From: Dryococelus australis
Taxonomy: Eukaryota > Arthropoda > Insecta > Phasmatodea > Phasmatidae
NCBI GenBank assembly: GCA_029891345.1
Contig: CM056999.1
Span: 29,485,418-29,549,417, forward strand
Direction of reading: 5' to 3'
DNA length: 64,000 bases
Below the pieces are notes generated by a model. That model did no database searches, had not been told where the DNA came from, and worked only from the letters and a program-made list of their open reading frames with translations. Below, piece by piece: positions 45,109-57,759 of this stretch. Within the stretch, counting starts at the first letter, position 1. Each line of letters begins with the position of its first letter. Made by a program: the position numbers and the translations under genes.

Positions 45109-45800
45109 AACTGGCCAGTTGTGGATGTATGTGTCGTGTGGCAGCAAAACATAAACAGTGACACGTGACATGTGTTTGTGCCGGCTGCAGCACGTGATGC
45201 CATGTTACATCATGCCCATGCTAACCACCTGTCTGGTTATCCTGGAGTGGCACAGACCAGGCACAATCTGTGCAAGTATTTCTACTGGCTGAGAATTACA
45301 CTGCAGGTAAGAGCATTTGTGAAAGAATGTGTAACCTGTAACCAGTTCAAGAGCTGATAAGGCGATGGGCTACAACAACAACAGCCACGTGAGACAAGTG
45401 AACCATTTAAGACAGTTATACTCGATTTAATGGGGTCCTACCCCCTGAACACCAAATGGAAAATTGTTTATTCTATTAGTGTCAGACTTGTTCTCTCAGT
45501 GGATATATGCATACCCCAATCAAGTGCACCTGTGTGTGGAATTGGAAAAACACCCTGGAACGAATTTTTCGTCTGCTGGGGCTATCCCCGCATTGTACTA
45601 AGGGTGTCTTGACGCCGAGGAGACGCCGCCCGAGCACGAGTACAGGGACAGCAGTGGTAGGCACGTTTTCAATAATTGGGGACACCCAAGTGCTGAGTCT
45701 GTGCCGCCCACATAGCAGTAGCAGAAGTAGCAGCGACGAGTCAGGTGAGGGGGAATTCTCCTCCCTCCCTGCCTGTCAAAGAGAACATGTGTCAACCGGC
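45108..45800 (+). pseudogene. Gypsy 3 integrase, truncated
   Basis: The HHCC zinc domain is complete in one frame (45,172-45,357): HHAHANHLSGYPGVAQTRHN followed by CVTCNQFKS. The start of the catalytic core follows: VILDLMGSYPL (first Asp, about 45,418-45,440), then a degraded segment ending in FVCWGYPRIVL (about 45,570-45,605), where the second Asp should come immediately after. Then sequence changes to a Ser/Glu-rich stretch (45,700-45,800) resembling the tail of Gypsy 1, so most of the core, including the Glu, and the GPY/F module have been deleted. Confidence 0.75.
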
Positions 45801-46179
45801 ATGTAAGTTGCACAGCCTGTGGGTGCGGAAGATAGCCAAGCACAACTGTCAACACATGGCTGTGTTGCAGCAAGGAAGATAGATGATGTAGATTGAACAG
45901 CCTCAGAAGGAGGGTACGTTTGATGTGGACTGCATTCCCCACCCTTAAGCCCATTCACCATGCTGCCACCTGAGAGCTGCCACAACCATTCTGTACCACA
46001 TGAGAGCATTGCAGCCAAAGCCACTGCCCCGCATGTGCACACGAATGCATATAGTTCGATGTAATTCAGTGTGAAGTGTTGGGTTTATTTTGTTTCGTTC
46101 AGGGTAATCGTTATGAGTGTTAAATTCAGTGAGTGTGTTGTCAAGATATCGCCGGTGCGATATGGTGGGGAACCACACA

Positions 46180-46670
46180 TAACTTAGAAAATCATAACTT
46201 AGAACAGTCATAACTCAGAATTCTTGAAAATATCTACACAAATTAGAACTATCAAAACTTATAACTGTTGTCACTTGGAATTTCATAACTTAGAACTGTT
46301 GTAACTTAGAAATTCACAACTTAGATCTATTGTAACTTAGAAAATCATAACTTAGAACTATCATAACATAGAAACAAACACCTTAGAACTATCATAACTT
46401 AGAAACAAACAACTTAGAACTATCATAACTTAAAAACACACTTAGAAACACATAAGTTAGAAACACACAACTTAGAATTATCATATCTTAGAAACACATA
46501 ACTTAGAATCGCATAAATTAGAAACATCATAACTTAGAAACGCCATAAGTTAGAAACATACAATGTAGAATCACATAACTTAGAAACTTCACAACTTAGA
46601 AAATTATAACTTTGATCGATCATAACTTAGAAACACACAACTTAGAAACCACATAACGTAGATGGTGGGA
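46180..46670. repeat. Minisatellite of CATAACTTAGAA units
   Basis: About thirty imperfect copies of a CATAACTTAGAA[AC]-type unit of 12-17 bp, often with ACACA or CTAT between copies. It starts at 46,186 and ends at about 46,665, where ordinary sequence resumes with TGGTGGGAAG. Confidence 0.95.
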
Positions 46671-46679
46671 AGTGAAAGT

Positions 46680-48800
46680 ATTCCGCCATTTTACATCACT
46701 GGGACGCTACTCCCTCAGCGCGGGGGTAGATCGGCTCCTTGTGAGGAACCTTGGCCACCCAGTTGGTTATAATATTTAATAAAGATTGCTTTATGAATTT
46801 TTTTTGTGTATTTACCTCGCATTCAATTCTGCACTCTAGTGAGAACATTTTTACTTTTACAATTAGTTACATATGTAATGTATAGATGGCACTGTCAGCA
46901 TGAATGGAACAGAAACCATTAGGAAAATTTTCTCTTTTGTATTGGAAACAAGCTGATCACTGGCGTTTCCGACAGTTTACTTTCACAAACCAGCGGGAAA
47001 GTGCACATTATTAACCTTAGACGGCCGACTTTGGGTGGCAACTTTATAACTGTGTAATTACTCTAGCTCGGTCAAAAATAGAAACCGAATGTACAGACAT
47101 AGTGAACTATTTGTATGTAGAGGCGGACCTTTTTTTAGTATGTTGGCGCGGTTATACAGATACTGGAAATAAGTAATCGTTTCCGACTTCAAGTACACAA
47201 TTAATTTAATGACATTAATATAAAAATTATGCACAACACAAAAAAAAAAACACGTTAAGCACTGAAACATTGCACCGAAACAATGAACTATACGAAAATA
47301 AACACGAACACAGTAACAAATATAAAATAACTTCCCATTACTAAACCGAATTACGCACCTTCTCACTACTGTAAAGTGTCATATAATTATACGCAACACG
47401 ACTAAAAGACTGCACGCAAACTCTATGTCTTGCTTGGAGAAGCGAGTGGGCACTTGAAGCGCGTGCCATTGTCGCTCTTATCACTTCACTGTTTCTGTGC
47501 CTCTAACGCGCAATATACTTGCAGGTCGGCGGGCGCCATTATCAAGATTACTACTCAACGACTTACCTACCCTACCTTGCACCTAACGAAGTTACAACCA
47601 ATATTGTCAAGGTGTCGTTTGAACTCACGCTTCCTCTACTGGAATGCGGTCTTTCAGACCCATCATTGCAGGGCTTTTTATAAAATATAAAACGTAGAAA
47701 TAAATTTTGCGAGATTACCTCTAATAACCAACAAGTTCTTATAATTCTTGCATACCCTACTTTTTCTTCTATTGTGATTTGAAAATAATTACAAACGAAT
47801 TTAGTATGCTATGCGACCATGCTGGTATCGTATTTCTGTCTAAATTATGGAACTTTTGGTATATCGGATATTCATTTTCAGACTGATAATCACGTCAATA
47901 CGTTAATCAATTATTTAATATCTCAGAGACCATCGAACTCAAATTTAACTAATGCCGATGTTCTGATAGTACAGATTGTGTGATTTGACTTAAGATTTTT
48001 TATTCCTATTTTTTCACAGTAATTATGGTATGCAATTTATAAACGAAATTGTTACATATTAAAAACATTGTATTTTTTTACATATAAAAATGCAGCATCG
48101 TATATTTCTGAGGCAAATGTCACTGGCATTTTATGAAAAAGTGTAAACAATGAAAAATGCTATGATTTGCATAATTGTATTTATGTGAACCCAGAGACAA
48201 TCATCTTGACTTTTGCTAGTTGTTTTTCTAGTAAATAAACTGTTAAACTTGCTACGTACGAAATTAATTAACAGTTCCCGAAAAACTATATATTAATAGT
48301 TTTTTATTTGTAAAAATATCCAACGACCAGAAAAAGTCACTTTTAATATTAATAATGTGTGAGTACCATAAGTGCAAACTACTCTTTAGTTTATTCAAAA
48401 CAGCTGCTGTCATGTAATGGATGTAACATACTATGTATCGCAGATACAATTTTAGAAAGTATATACTTATAATATTGGGACGTTTAAACGTACGTGATAT
48501 AATACAATTTTAAGGTTAAGTTAAAAAGGTTTTTTATTATAGATAGTTGAATTATATTCAAACTCAAATATAAATTGACTTTCAATAGATATTTATTTAC
48601 ATGGAATATTATTATGAATATCTCGTCTGACCTAGCATCTAACACATTGCACTGGTTTATTTATTTCGTCAAGCCTATAATACTTTCTCTGTACTATTTC
48701 TCCGGGCCTACTGATCCAAGATTGTAGATCTTCATGATTACAAACAGAGAAGTGTTTGGTATCGATATGGATTTGAAAATGTTTGCGTTGCAGAGTTCTG
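46680..48800. other. Non-coding AT-rich spacer
   Basis: No supported gene. Frames at 47,058-47,366 (minus) and 47,430-47,690 (plus) lack motifs. Confidence 0.45.
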
Positions 48801-48811
48801 CCTCGCCTCCT

Positions 48812-48854
48812 CCCCCCCCCCCCCCCCCCGGCATACCGCCGGGGGGGGGGGGGG
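48812..48854. repeat. Poly-C / poly-G perfect hairpin
   Basis: Eighteen C residues (48,812-48,829), then GGCATACCGCC, then fourteen G residues (48,841-48,854). GGC and GCC extend the stem inward, giving a 17-bp perfect stem with a 5-base ATACC loop. On either strand this can fold into a hairpin, and the G run can form a quadruplex. Confidence 0.95.
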
Positions 48855-48949
48855 AGCATTAGAAGCGGAGACATACACGAATACTCTCCAAGGTAACTGT
48901 TGGGAGGTATCGGACACGGCCTTTCAGTATGGAACAATCAGAATTACCG

Positions 48950-49022
48950 AATTAGGTTTCGAACCTGGTTTCTCCCGAATGAGAGTTCGATGTTTCACCA
49001 CTGCGTCACCTCGTTCGGGCGA
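48950..49022 (-). repeat. tRNA-derived SINE head
   Basis: Minus strand from 49,015: GTGACGCAGTGGTGAAACAT (A-box region) then GGTTCGAAAC (B box, near 48,955-48,964), with a tRNA-like spacing of about 40 bp. Pol III-type internal promoter of a SINE. It does not fold as an intact tRNA gene. Confidence 0.65.
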
Positions 49023-49024
49023 AG

Positions 49025-50930
49025 AAAGTAATATTTGGCTAATCAAATTGTTCCTTGCTGCTACGGTAGCAAAGAACTTCAATCTGCTACGGAATAATTT
49101 TGTGTGGTATAAAAAAACCGCTGTTTCTCTCGGTCGGATTCTAATCCGTCATTGAAGTTGGTAGGCCGTAAATTTCAGTTAAACATAATTTTTAACTGCA
49201 GCTACTCTCATCGTGAATTCTATTTTAGCTTTTGTAATTTTGTGTGTTAAAAATGAAACTTAAAAAAAATTTCCCGCCATCACAGCTCAAAAGTGAGCGT
49301 AAAAACCCGAGAGATATCCAAATTAAAAAGGATGTAACGCAAAGAAATATTCAAGGGAAAAAATACATTTTTCCTAATTTCTATCAGGTGGAACGGGCAA
49401 AAAGAATTCTACAAACTCTTAAGTACATGTTTCGAAATTTTCAAAAAATATATTTAAAATAAAATCGGATTAAAGGAATTTTGAGGAACTGGTTAAAAAC
49501 TTTTTACCAGTTGACATCGTCTTATGTGTTAAAATTCGAAAAAACTCATTTTTAAAGTATCCCCATAAATTATATGTTTTCAGCTCCAGTGATTTGTGCT
49601 GTGTTTGCATAATCGAATATGTATCGTGTTCGTATATATTTTTATTGCATCTATTTCATATGCTTAGTTAATGTGTAATATTACGATATGGAGAAATGCG
49701 AGTATTATTTCCTTTTTATAAAAATATTTAAAAATTCACATACGTTATACTAAAGGCCAATCTGTAGACATCATCATATTTTAGATTACCAGCTAGCATA
49801 TATAATTAAACCCTTTACTTTTGAACATAAATTGTAAAAAATTCAATCAGTATAAGTGATCCACAGAAAAATTATATAGAGTGAGGACTGTTTACCTTTA
49901 ACGCCTAAGAAGTATTTAAGAGAATTAAGAATAAAATAAATCTACAAATTTAAATGAGTGTGTTAAAAAATGGAATACTGTGTAAGTGAACTTAAGCAGG
50001 AGTTTATACTAGTCACAGACCTAAGTGGTTACAATATTTACTAGGTTCTACATAGACACAGCAAAGCAAACCTGCCTAGTAACCAGCATTTCAGAACAGA
50101 ATATCTAAGAACACAGAAGAGAAATAGACTCGTGTTATGTGGATTCCAGAACCACTTTCCACCAAAATGGCTAAACTTGCCAAGAATGCGGCTGAACAAC
50201 ATTCTCCAATCAGCGCCTGAAGATGGACGCACCAGAAGGCAACCGAACCAATACGGAACCTTTCCTAGCACGCAGTAGGTAGTCATACCATAGACACGTT
50301 TCCAGAGCTCCTAGCAGCCGATGAGAGAACGAATTCGCTTTTATCAAAGGGACCATCACGTCATTTCACTTTTATGTACTTGTATTGTGTTTTTGCAGCG
50401 TATTATAAATACACTTTTTTCCACAAAACTAGTCAATGTGTACTCAATATAAAAGAACACACACTTAAGAGAGTTTCTGAACGGCAAATTCTTTATATTA
50501 CTTTTACTGCAAATGTAATTTTGGATCTCCTAAAAATGGCTTTGAATAAAGCTTTATGATATCTGAAATACTAATAACAAGATTCCTGCGAAACCATAAT
50601 AGAAACCTGCATGGACTTCACTTCAGACTTTACACCAATGAAATAATAAGGTAGCGGTGTTCCAAATTTCAAAGAAAGAAAATTTATATTGAATTACAGG
50701 CAAAAAAAAAAAATTATTTATATACTGTGAAAATTTCAAGTCTTCAGAATGAATAGTAGGCTTACAGAAATATGTGAGTTTACTTTAGAAGTTTTTACGG
50801 TGAAGCGAGACACGAGTTTGTTTCTAGTGCGTCTTCTCTTCCTTCCACGGCCGATACTGAGATCCGCCGCAGGTAGCAAACATTTTTGAACCTCCCTATT
50901 GTGGTCGACTCACCGGGAGGGAGCCGTCAG
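49025..50930. other. Non-coding spacer
   Basis: AT-rich, with frames up to 81 codons but no motif. A Lys-rich frame at 49,244-49,462 follows A-rich composition. Confidence 0.4.
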
Positions 50931-51285
50931 GGAGGGCACAGCTGCGCGCAAGTTTCACATTCCTCCACAGTAAGTCAGCCATCCAACCCAGTCCCGTAAA
51001 CCAGGTGGCGAATTTTTCTACAGGTAGGCGGGTGCCTTAACAATGAGTTCTTGAGAGCCGATGATGGTGAAATTAGGTAAGAATGGATGAGCAGCGTCAG
51101 AATGGAAGGACGTGGGAAACGGGAGATCCTCGGGAAAGCCAGCCGACCAGCGGCATCATCCGGCAAGATTCCTAATTGCGAAAATCCGGTAGTAACCCAG
51201 CCGGGAATTGAGCACAACTCGCCATGGTGGAAGGCTAGTAGTCTAACTGCTCAGTCACTGCGGCCCCGGGGATGGACGGAATGTT
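50930..51285 (-). repeat. tRNA-derived SINE
   Basis: The minus strand begins near 51,275 with a GCAGTGACTGAGCAGTTAGA A-box-like region, followed by CTAGCCTTCCACCATGG and a weak B box (GTGCTCAATTCCC, about 51,203-51,215). The body runs left through a CG-richer region to about 50,930. It is markedly less AT-rich than its surroundings. The reading frames inside are not genes. Confidence 0.6.
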
Positions 51286-51968
51286 AATAGAATAACATTT
51301 TGTCAATCACGACAAACCTAAAAAAGTATGAGTTCTTTAAACTGGAAATAATATTTCAGATACTGTGGTATTTAATGACAATGTAAAGGAACTTGGAATT
51401 TTGAATAATGGTGTTGTGTAATAATCGGATATACAAAACATCTAATAGATGTTACAATGTTTAAAAATGAAAACACAGAAACTACAATTTCACATACAGC
51501 AATACATACAAGCCCAATTGTATACACTAGCCATATTGTGAATTATTATATGTTGTGTTGTTCTAAATTTATTTGACTTAATGAGGTACTGGACTTGTTC
51601 ACATTCCCACATTTATGCTGTTAGGTTCATTGGAAGTAGGTAACTTATTTGTAAACAATACGTACTAACTTATAATTTAAAACAACTGAAAAACGGAAAT
51701 GTCTCGCCCAATATTAAGCACAACAATCTTTCTCGCTCTAATCAGACACACAATAACAACTATTATTTTCAGGTTACCTGATTTCAATTATTTATCTCGC
51801 AGTATTTGTTAGTACTAACAAGAAATTACTGATGGCTATTCTACATTGGTGAAAATAAATTTTAGTGAATTTCGTAGAATCTTAGATACCAGGTATACAT
51901 TGGCGTCTCATCGACAGCAATATCATCAGCGATAAAAAAAACCCATGAGAAAGAGTACCAAGACAATT

Positions 51969-52096
51969 AAAATACGTACACGAGTAACTTACCCGGGTTT
52001 AAAATACGTACACGAGTAACTTACCCGGGTTTAAAATACGTACACGAGTAACTTACCCGGGTTTAAAATACGTACACGAGTAACTAAAGCGGGTTT
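51969..52096. repeat. Four tandem copies of a 32-bp unit
   Basis: Units begin at 51,969, 52,001, 52,033 and 52,065 with AAAATACGTACACGAGTAAC. The first three are identical and end TTACCCGGGTTT; the fourth is altered in its last 12 bases (TAAAGCGGGTTT). Confidence 0.97.
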
Positions 52097-52099
52097 AAA

Positions 52100-53385
52100 A
52101 TTCAGAAACACCCTTAAAATTAAGTTAGCGTGCAATAAACTGCTTCACGGAGGTGGAATTCGTAGCATCGAATTCGGATGTAATCAGTCTAATGTTTTGA
52201 ATGATATGGTTCACTAACCTGGAATATTTATATGGCAATACTTTTGAAATTAAGTGTCTGAGCCACTAAAGAGACATAAGTTTACATGGACTGCCATAAC
52301 GACACATGTGTAATAAAAAGTTGATGGAAAAATCACTTGATTGGTTTCCGAGAAATTGCATAAAAACTGTTTTTTTTTTAAACAGGGATATCTTATAAAA
52401 CTGCTTTAAAAGAGTTTCTGTATAAGTGTTTCCAATAGATCCTATCAACAAAAATTTTGATTGTATTTGGTTAAACTATTAAATAGATATGCCAAGCATA
52501 TCTAAATATTTATATCGCCACCATTTTGAAGATAAATGTCTGGCCATATTTAAATCATGTAACTTTACATGGCTTCTGTAGCTGTCTCTAACTACCTGTC
52601 CAAGTCCCGCGCTTGTGGTCTGACCATTCAACGTAACAATAGGTTTATGATTATAGTCTGTTCGCGGTTTCTTCTCACTTTTTGAACTAAACCTTTGAAA
52701 AATCACCCCAAGTATGACATGATTGGTGGTTTACGAAATAGTGCCATGTATCGCAAACTTTTTAAATCTTTTCTTAACATAAAAAAAAATGCTCTTGTTC
52801 AATCGAATTTTTTATTATATTTTATCTGTAAACTATATAATTTCGTTTGTAATTAAAATGCATGAATACAGGGAGAATGTGCTCTGGCAATGCCTAGTAA
52901 GAAGTCGTTCAGATGCAAATTATTACATTAAGCTGAGTGCACACGAACGCGGTGAGCTGTCAGGCATAGGTGTAATTTTCTAGGCTGGGTTCAGCTGTGT
53001 TCGCATGAGGCGGGGGAATATACTGGAAGTATAACTTTAGCAGGGCTTCAGGAAAGTGCGAAGTAACTGAGAATGGGCTATGTTTCGCTAGTAGAAGACG
53101 AGTGCATGAGAACGTGAACGACATTAATAGTGGTTGTTCTAATAATTTGCTCGACTTGCATCCAGCCAATCACGCACATGGTTGTTTATTAATATGGTTT
53201 TAACAAATGAATGTTGTGTTGCTATACTAAAGCCGATTTGATACTCATAGGTACCAGCACGCACGGAATTCCAGCATTGTCTGCATTACAAGCCAATCAT
53301 TACCTACTGCTGATTGTCTATATTAGCCATATGTTACAACATGTAATTTATATTTCAAGTGAGTAAAAATCCGTCTCTCATCCAT
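52100..53385. other. Non-coding spacer with two diverged copies of a repeat segment
   Basis: Segments around 52,228-52,290 and 52,505-52,575 share TTTTGAA, a TGTCTG phrase and TTTACATGG in the same order, about 285 bp apart. No gene is supported. Confidence 0.35.

Positions 53386-53387
<2 letters not shown>

Positions 53388-53468
<81 letters not shown>
53388..53468. repeat. (AC)n(AT)n microsatellite
   Basis: About 30 AC units with one slip, followed by about nine AT units. Confidence 0.95.
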
Positions 53469-53469
53469 A

Positions 53470-54700
53470 AGGCTTCTGCAGTTGAGCAGATGTAATCTAC
53501 TCATTACTGGATATAATGAACATAAGCGGCGAAGAAAAAACTGTCTTAAAACTATAAACATTTTAATACAGTTGTGCTTACTATGGACGTACTGCTTGCT
53601 ACTTTGAAGGACATAGAAAATCAGGACAAGTAACCGCAACATCGTTATCCTATTTTAATATGTGTATATAGGGCCTCGTTTATGGTTTGCCTGTCAAGGG
53701 AACTTCTATTTTAAAGCAGGATTACACATTAGTTTTGTAGCAAGTAGGTTTTATAGAAGGAAATAAAATTATTACAAACCTCTACAACTCCCTGGTTCAA
53801 AGACTTTTGGGCTAGACTTCATAGTGGAATGTACTTTTGTCAAGCTCATCGGCTAGTTGTCAATGACATTTTCTTTGGTTGTATGTGATTGATCACTTCT
53901 TTTGTTTCGGATCTGCTAAGGGAACATGGGCCTTCTATGGTTGGCATGTCAAATAAATAACTGCCCGAATCACGACAGCAACGTAGATAAATAATACGTC
54001 CAGCTTGTCCCCAAAGGCATCTGTTAATTTTTCAGTTAATTAGAAATTAGCAATGATAATGGAGGCCTGATTTATGAACTGCTTGAATCCTGCTGCAGAG
54101 TTTTCCATTTACTAACGGTAGCCATTTACTAGTTTGAATTATTGCGTGCTGGCATTCGATCTATGACTACATTGAAACAACTATGCTGGTCTGATGACAA
54201 GTAGTGAGATTCTGATGTGCTGTAGACATCCCAGCCTTAGCTGTCGCGTGGTTCACTAGCTCCTGCCTTGGTGAGTAAAAAACTGTTCAACGCAAATGTA
54301 CGTTGCAGAGAGTCTCCACTGAGGTAGGTAAATTTTAACATCAACAATTTAGGAGTGATTTTACGCAAAAAAAAAGTGAAATATAGTCAAAACAAGCAAA
54401 ATGTACATTTCTCGACTCTGCTATACAACAGTCAAATTTAACGAATTACTATGGTAAAAATACACAGTTACTTTTGGAGCGTGTTTCTTTGAAAAAATTA
54501 AATTAAACACAATGCGTGTGTGCCTATTCTGAAAGTAATTCGAAAAAAAAATGGCTTGTATTTTGTACAAACAAATTCAGTAGGGTCTACTAGCGTTTTA
54601 CTGTCCACATATTTAACTTTGCAATATAGGCAAATGCATCAGGAAGAAGTTTTCCAAATTGTTGGCTAAAATTTCCCGCCCCGGGCGAGTCGTACTAGAA
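53470..54700. other. Non-coding spacer
   Basis: No feature recognised. Confidence 0.4.
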
Positions 54701-54704
54701 CACC

Positions 54705-55102
54705 GAGCCTAAAGGCTGTTAAAGATAAAGTGAGCACTTTTCCAATCAACCTAAGAAAAAATCCACTGCTACTAACGTCATATATTTTAACGGGGAGACA
54801 GAGTGACAGGCGCCCAGTAAAGTTGGTAATGGTGAAAGGAATGTAGTTCCATATCTTAACGTCAAATAGGAAGTGTTAGGTAACCATTTATGATCACTTA
54901 AATTATTTCTTTCGCTTCCTGTTATTTTTAATACATCCAAGTGTAATTTCACAGTTTCACCTGATCGATTCGTGAATAAAGAGATGAAGCCCATGGAAAT
55001 GTTAATTATACATAAGGCGGAAATACACAACGGGCATACAAGTAGATCTTAAGCAGGGCTTTCAAAAGTGCTCACTTTATTGTGAACAGCCTTTACCAGG
55101 CA
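54705..55102. mobile_element. MITE-like element, 398 bp, inverted ends of about 37 bp
   Basis: The left end (54,705-54,741) contains AAAGGCTGTT then ATAAAGTGAGCACTTTT. The right end (55,064-55,102) contains AAAAGTGCTCACTTTAT then AACAGCCTTT, the reverse complement with a few changes. The small size and lack of a transposase fit a miniature inverted-repeat element. The 94-codon minus-strand frame inside has no motif. The family is not assigned. Confidence 0.7.
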
Positions 55103-55109
55103 CAGTCCT

Positions 55110-57295
55110 ACAAACTATACCAACGGGCTCACGTGCCGTACACTGATGACCATCGTTTTCTTTGTTGGGCGGTTTTCGAATTTCATCTACTGTGTGAAAC
55201 ATATTCATTTTTAATTACATGTTTGGTTTTCCCAGTTTTGCAAGTAGGCCTAACAAGAAAACACTTGTAGTCATTGGATTTTTTATTTTTGAAAGAAATA
55301 TCTTTCTCACAGTTACGTCAGACATTTTTTTAAATATATTGGCTGTGTATTCAAATGCCAAGGTTTAAATCTGAAAAATTGACCAGGCGTGTTACAACGT
55401 AGTTATCTCTATAAATGTAGGCTATATTAATTTTATACTCATTTTGTGTAACTTGAAATAGAATAATTAAAACTCTTACTAATGAAAACTACACATATTT
55501 AGGCGTATACTAAAAAAGGAAAGCAAACTAAATGTATACTTATATTTTATCTTTTATTGAAAGTAATTTTACAGCTGAAAATTTGCGATTTCACATACAA
55601 ACTGCTACAGAAATGTTTCCTTATTTAATATATTCCTCATCGTCAACCGCATACGTGCAAAAAACTAACAGTCGAATAAAGATTTGACTTACAGCGTTTG
55701 AAAAAAATTATAATAATTAGTTCGAAATGAATGAATAAGTAGGCAAGACTATTAATTTTTTTAATGTAACCAAACAAAAATTCGCACTGATGAATTGTGC
55801 CAAACTTAGCGATTGTTAATTTTTCTGTGTATAAGTTCGTCGTTAGTGTTAGTACATTTTTTTGTATTTACGTACGCAATCCAATATTATGAAAATTTAA
55901 AGAAAAAGTATTTTTAATAATTTACTGACTAGGCATTGCGCACATTCAAATTAAATGTTTGTATAAATATACTATACTCATATGTTAAAATAATGTTTCC
56001 ATTAAATTTTTCAACCTAAATTTTCTCGTGGGCGATAATTGTAAAATCACATTTGTCAACGTAATTTTACTCACATGTAAAATTACTCTTGCTGTAAATG
56101 TAAGTAACTCAATTATATTAACATTTTTTTTAGTATACGTTTGCTCAAGTATAATCATTAAAAAATGGCACTCGTGTATATTTTCATAGTGAATTTGCAC
56201 AGTGAACTTTCGTTGTTCAAGTGGCACGATGATGTTAATACAGAGATACAGTAGAGATAAAAATTGCACAAATAGGTTATTCATATTGTGATGGTGTAAT
56301 TTTACACAAATATTAAAATGCATACATAATTATTAGGGGCACCCGATTTTCGCGAAAAGATTTCGTGACCAGTTGTATTTCATAACACTTCACCTCAGAA
56401 CCATATTTTTTATTGGATGGTTCGCGTTTTACGCATTTAGGTATCTGCGCGCGAATCACATATTTACAGTATTGAAGTTACCTAATTCTGATTGGCTAGT
56501 CAATCAGGAAACTGTCTTCTCACAAAGACACACCGCCAATAAGTGAAAGAAAACTACTGGCACACCCATAGGGTATAGAAATCTATAAGCATCTGAAAAA
56601 ATTGCTGCCCACTTACATTCGTAATTGGGCAGCAATACATGCACCCTCGGATTACAGCATATCCTCAAATGAGTCCCACAGAATTCTCACAAGTCAGTCC
56701 ATTATCAAATTTTTATTTAGACTCCCGACAAATAAGGTAGTAAAGACGATTCGAAATTTATAATTGTTTGGTTCAAAAAATTAAACGATACTTATTTTTA
56801 CATGAAGAAAGAATTTTCTTGAATGTCTTATTTATAAATGGTAATCTAACATCGTATAAAAACAGCCATTTTGTTAAAAGTGTCTTATAACAATTAGGAC
56901 ACAATAAAATGTAACATACTTAAAAAAAAAACAGGCATTTATATCAAATGAAAATGTTACAATTTACTAAAACAATATACAGTATCAATAACGTGAGTTA
57001 AATAGAAGTAAATAAAAATTACATCCATTACACCAGAGTAATTACGTTTGTATTTGTACGAGGTAACAATTTAAATTACACTTGTGTGTCTGATGTACAT
57101 AACACTAAATGTTAATATCACATTTTGGATCTTTTTACCCTTTGAATTAAAAGAATTTTCCTCCAAAAATATCATTCATCGGACATAAATAATTGTGACT
57201 TCAGTTTTAAATTGACAGATAATAGGGAGTGATTGATATTTTCTCTTCGTCAATAGCATACAATAAATAGCGAAACTAATGTTTTCTAATGGATT
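55110..57295. other. AT-rich non-coding stretch
   Basis: No supported gene. At 56,061-56,086 a perfect palindrome (GTAATTTTAC, six bases, GTAAAATTAC) lies among further GTAAAAT words. A segment starting GGGCACCCGATTTTCGCG at 56,336 looks like the edge of another short repeat but could not be delimited. Confidence 0.4.
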
Positions 57296-57300
57296 ATCTC

Positions 57301-57328
<28 letters not shown>
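57301..57328. repeat. (TG)n microsatellite
   Basis: About 14 TG units. Confidence 0.9.
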
Positions 57329-57331
<3 letters not shown>

Positions 57332-57759
57332 TTCCTTGGGTAATTCCTACAGAAGGCTCTGTGCTATGCTGGTAGCATTTTGAAATATTATTGGCCCATG
57401 TGACTAGTAGTATCAGTGCAGACGTATGTGCAGCCAATCAGATTTCAACACAGAACAGCACTCTACTGTACCGTTTCAGTGCGTCCGGACCCCAACATTT
57501 CCCAAACTTTCAGAAATAAAAATTCTGGATAAATATGTATTCTATGTTTAAATAAACTGATATTTCTGTTTGCAAATAAAAACTTTTAAATTGTAAATTG
57601 AAAAAGCTTACGCTTTTCCGTATCATATGGCCAATTTCAATATAACCTCAATCTTAGACAGTGAGTTGGGATCAGGTACTTTTTAGCATACATTCCGAAG
57701 GAAAGGAAGGGTTATGAGGTCACTTTCCTGTCTGTGCGTCTAGGTGAGTGTGAGTGTGT

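Larger units (their letters stand above)
41300..45980 (+). mobile_element. Ty3/Gypsy retrotransposon 3, broken, LTRs not found
   Basis: Leader, Gag with Cys-rich N-terminal module, eroded protease, reverse transcriptase, RNase H, integrase zinc domain and a short integrase core lie in Gypsy order on the plus strand. It shares domain blocks with Gypsy 1 and 2 but carries its own lesions. It begins right beside the right arm of the inverted-repeat element. No paired LTRs are seen. Confidence 0.8.

Noticed and set aside
45598..46211. Minus-strand frames of 118 and 88 codons
   Set aside because: Antisense to Gypsy 3 and its flank; no motif.
53355..53642. 95-codon minus-strand frame
   Set aside because: Half of it translates the AC/AT microsatellite; no motif in the rest.
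55985..56323. 112-codon minus-strand frame, hydrophobic and strand-like
   Set aside because: It spans the GTAAAATTAC palindrome cluster and has no recognisable family pattern.
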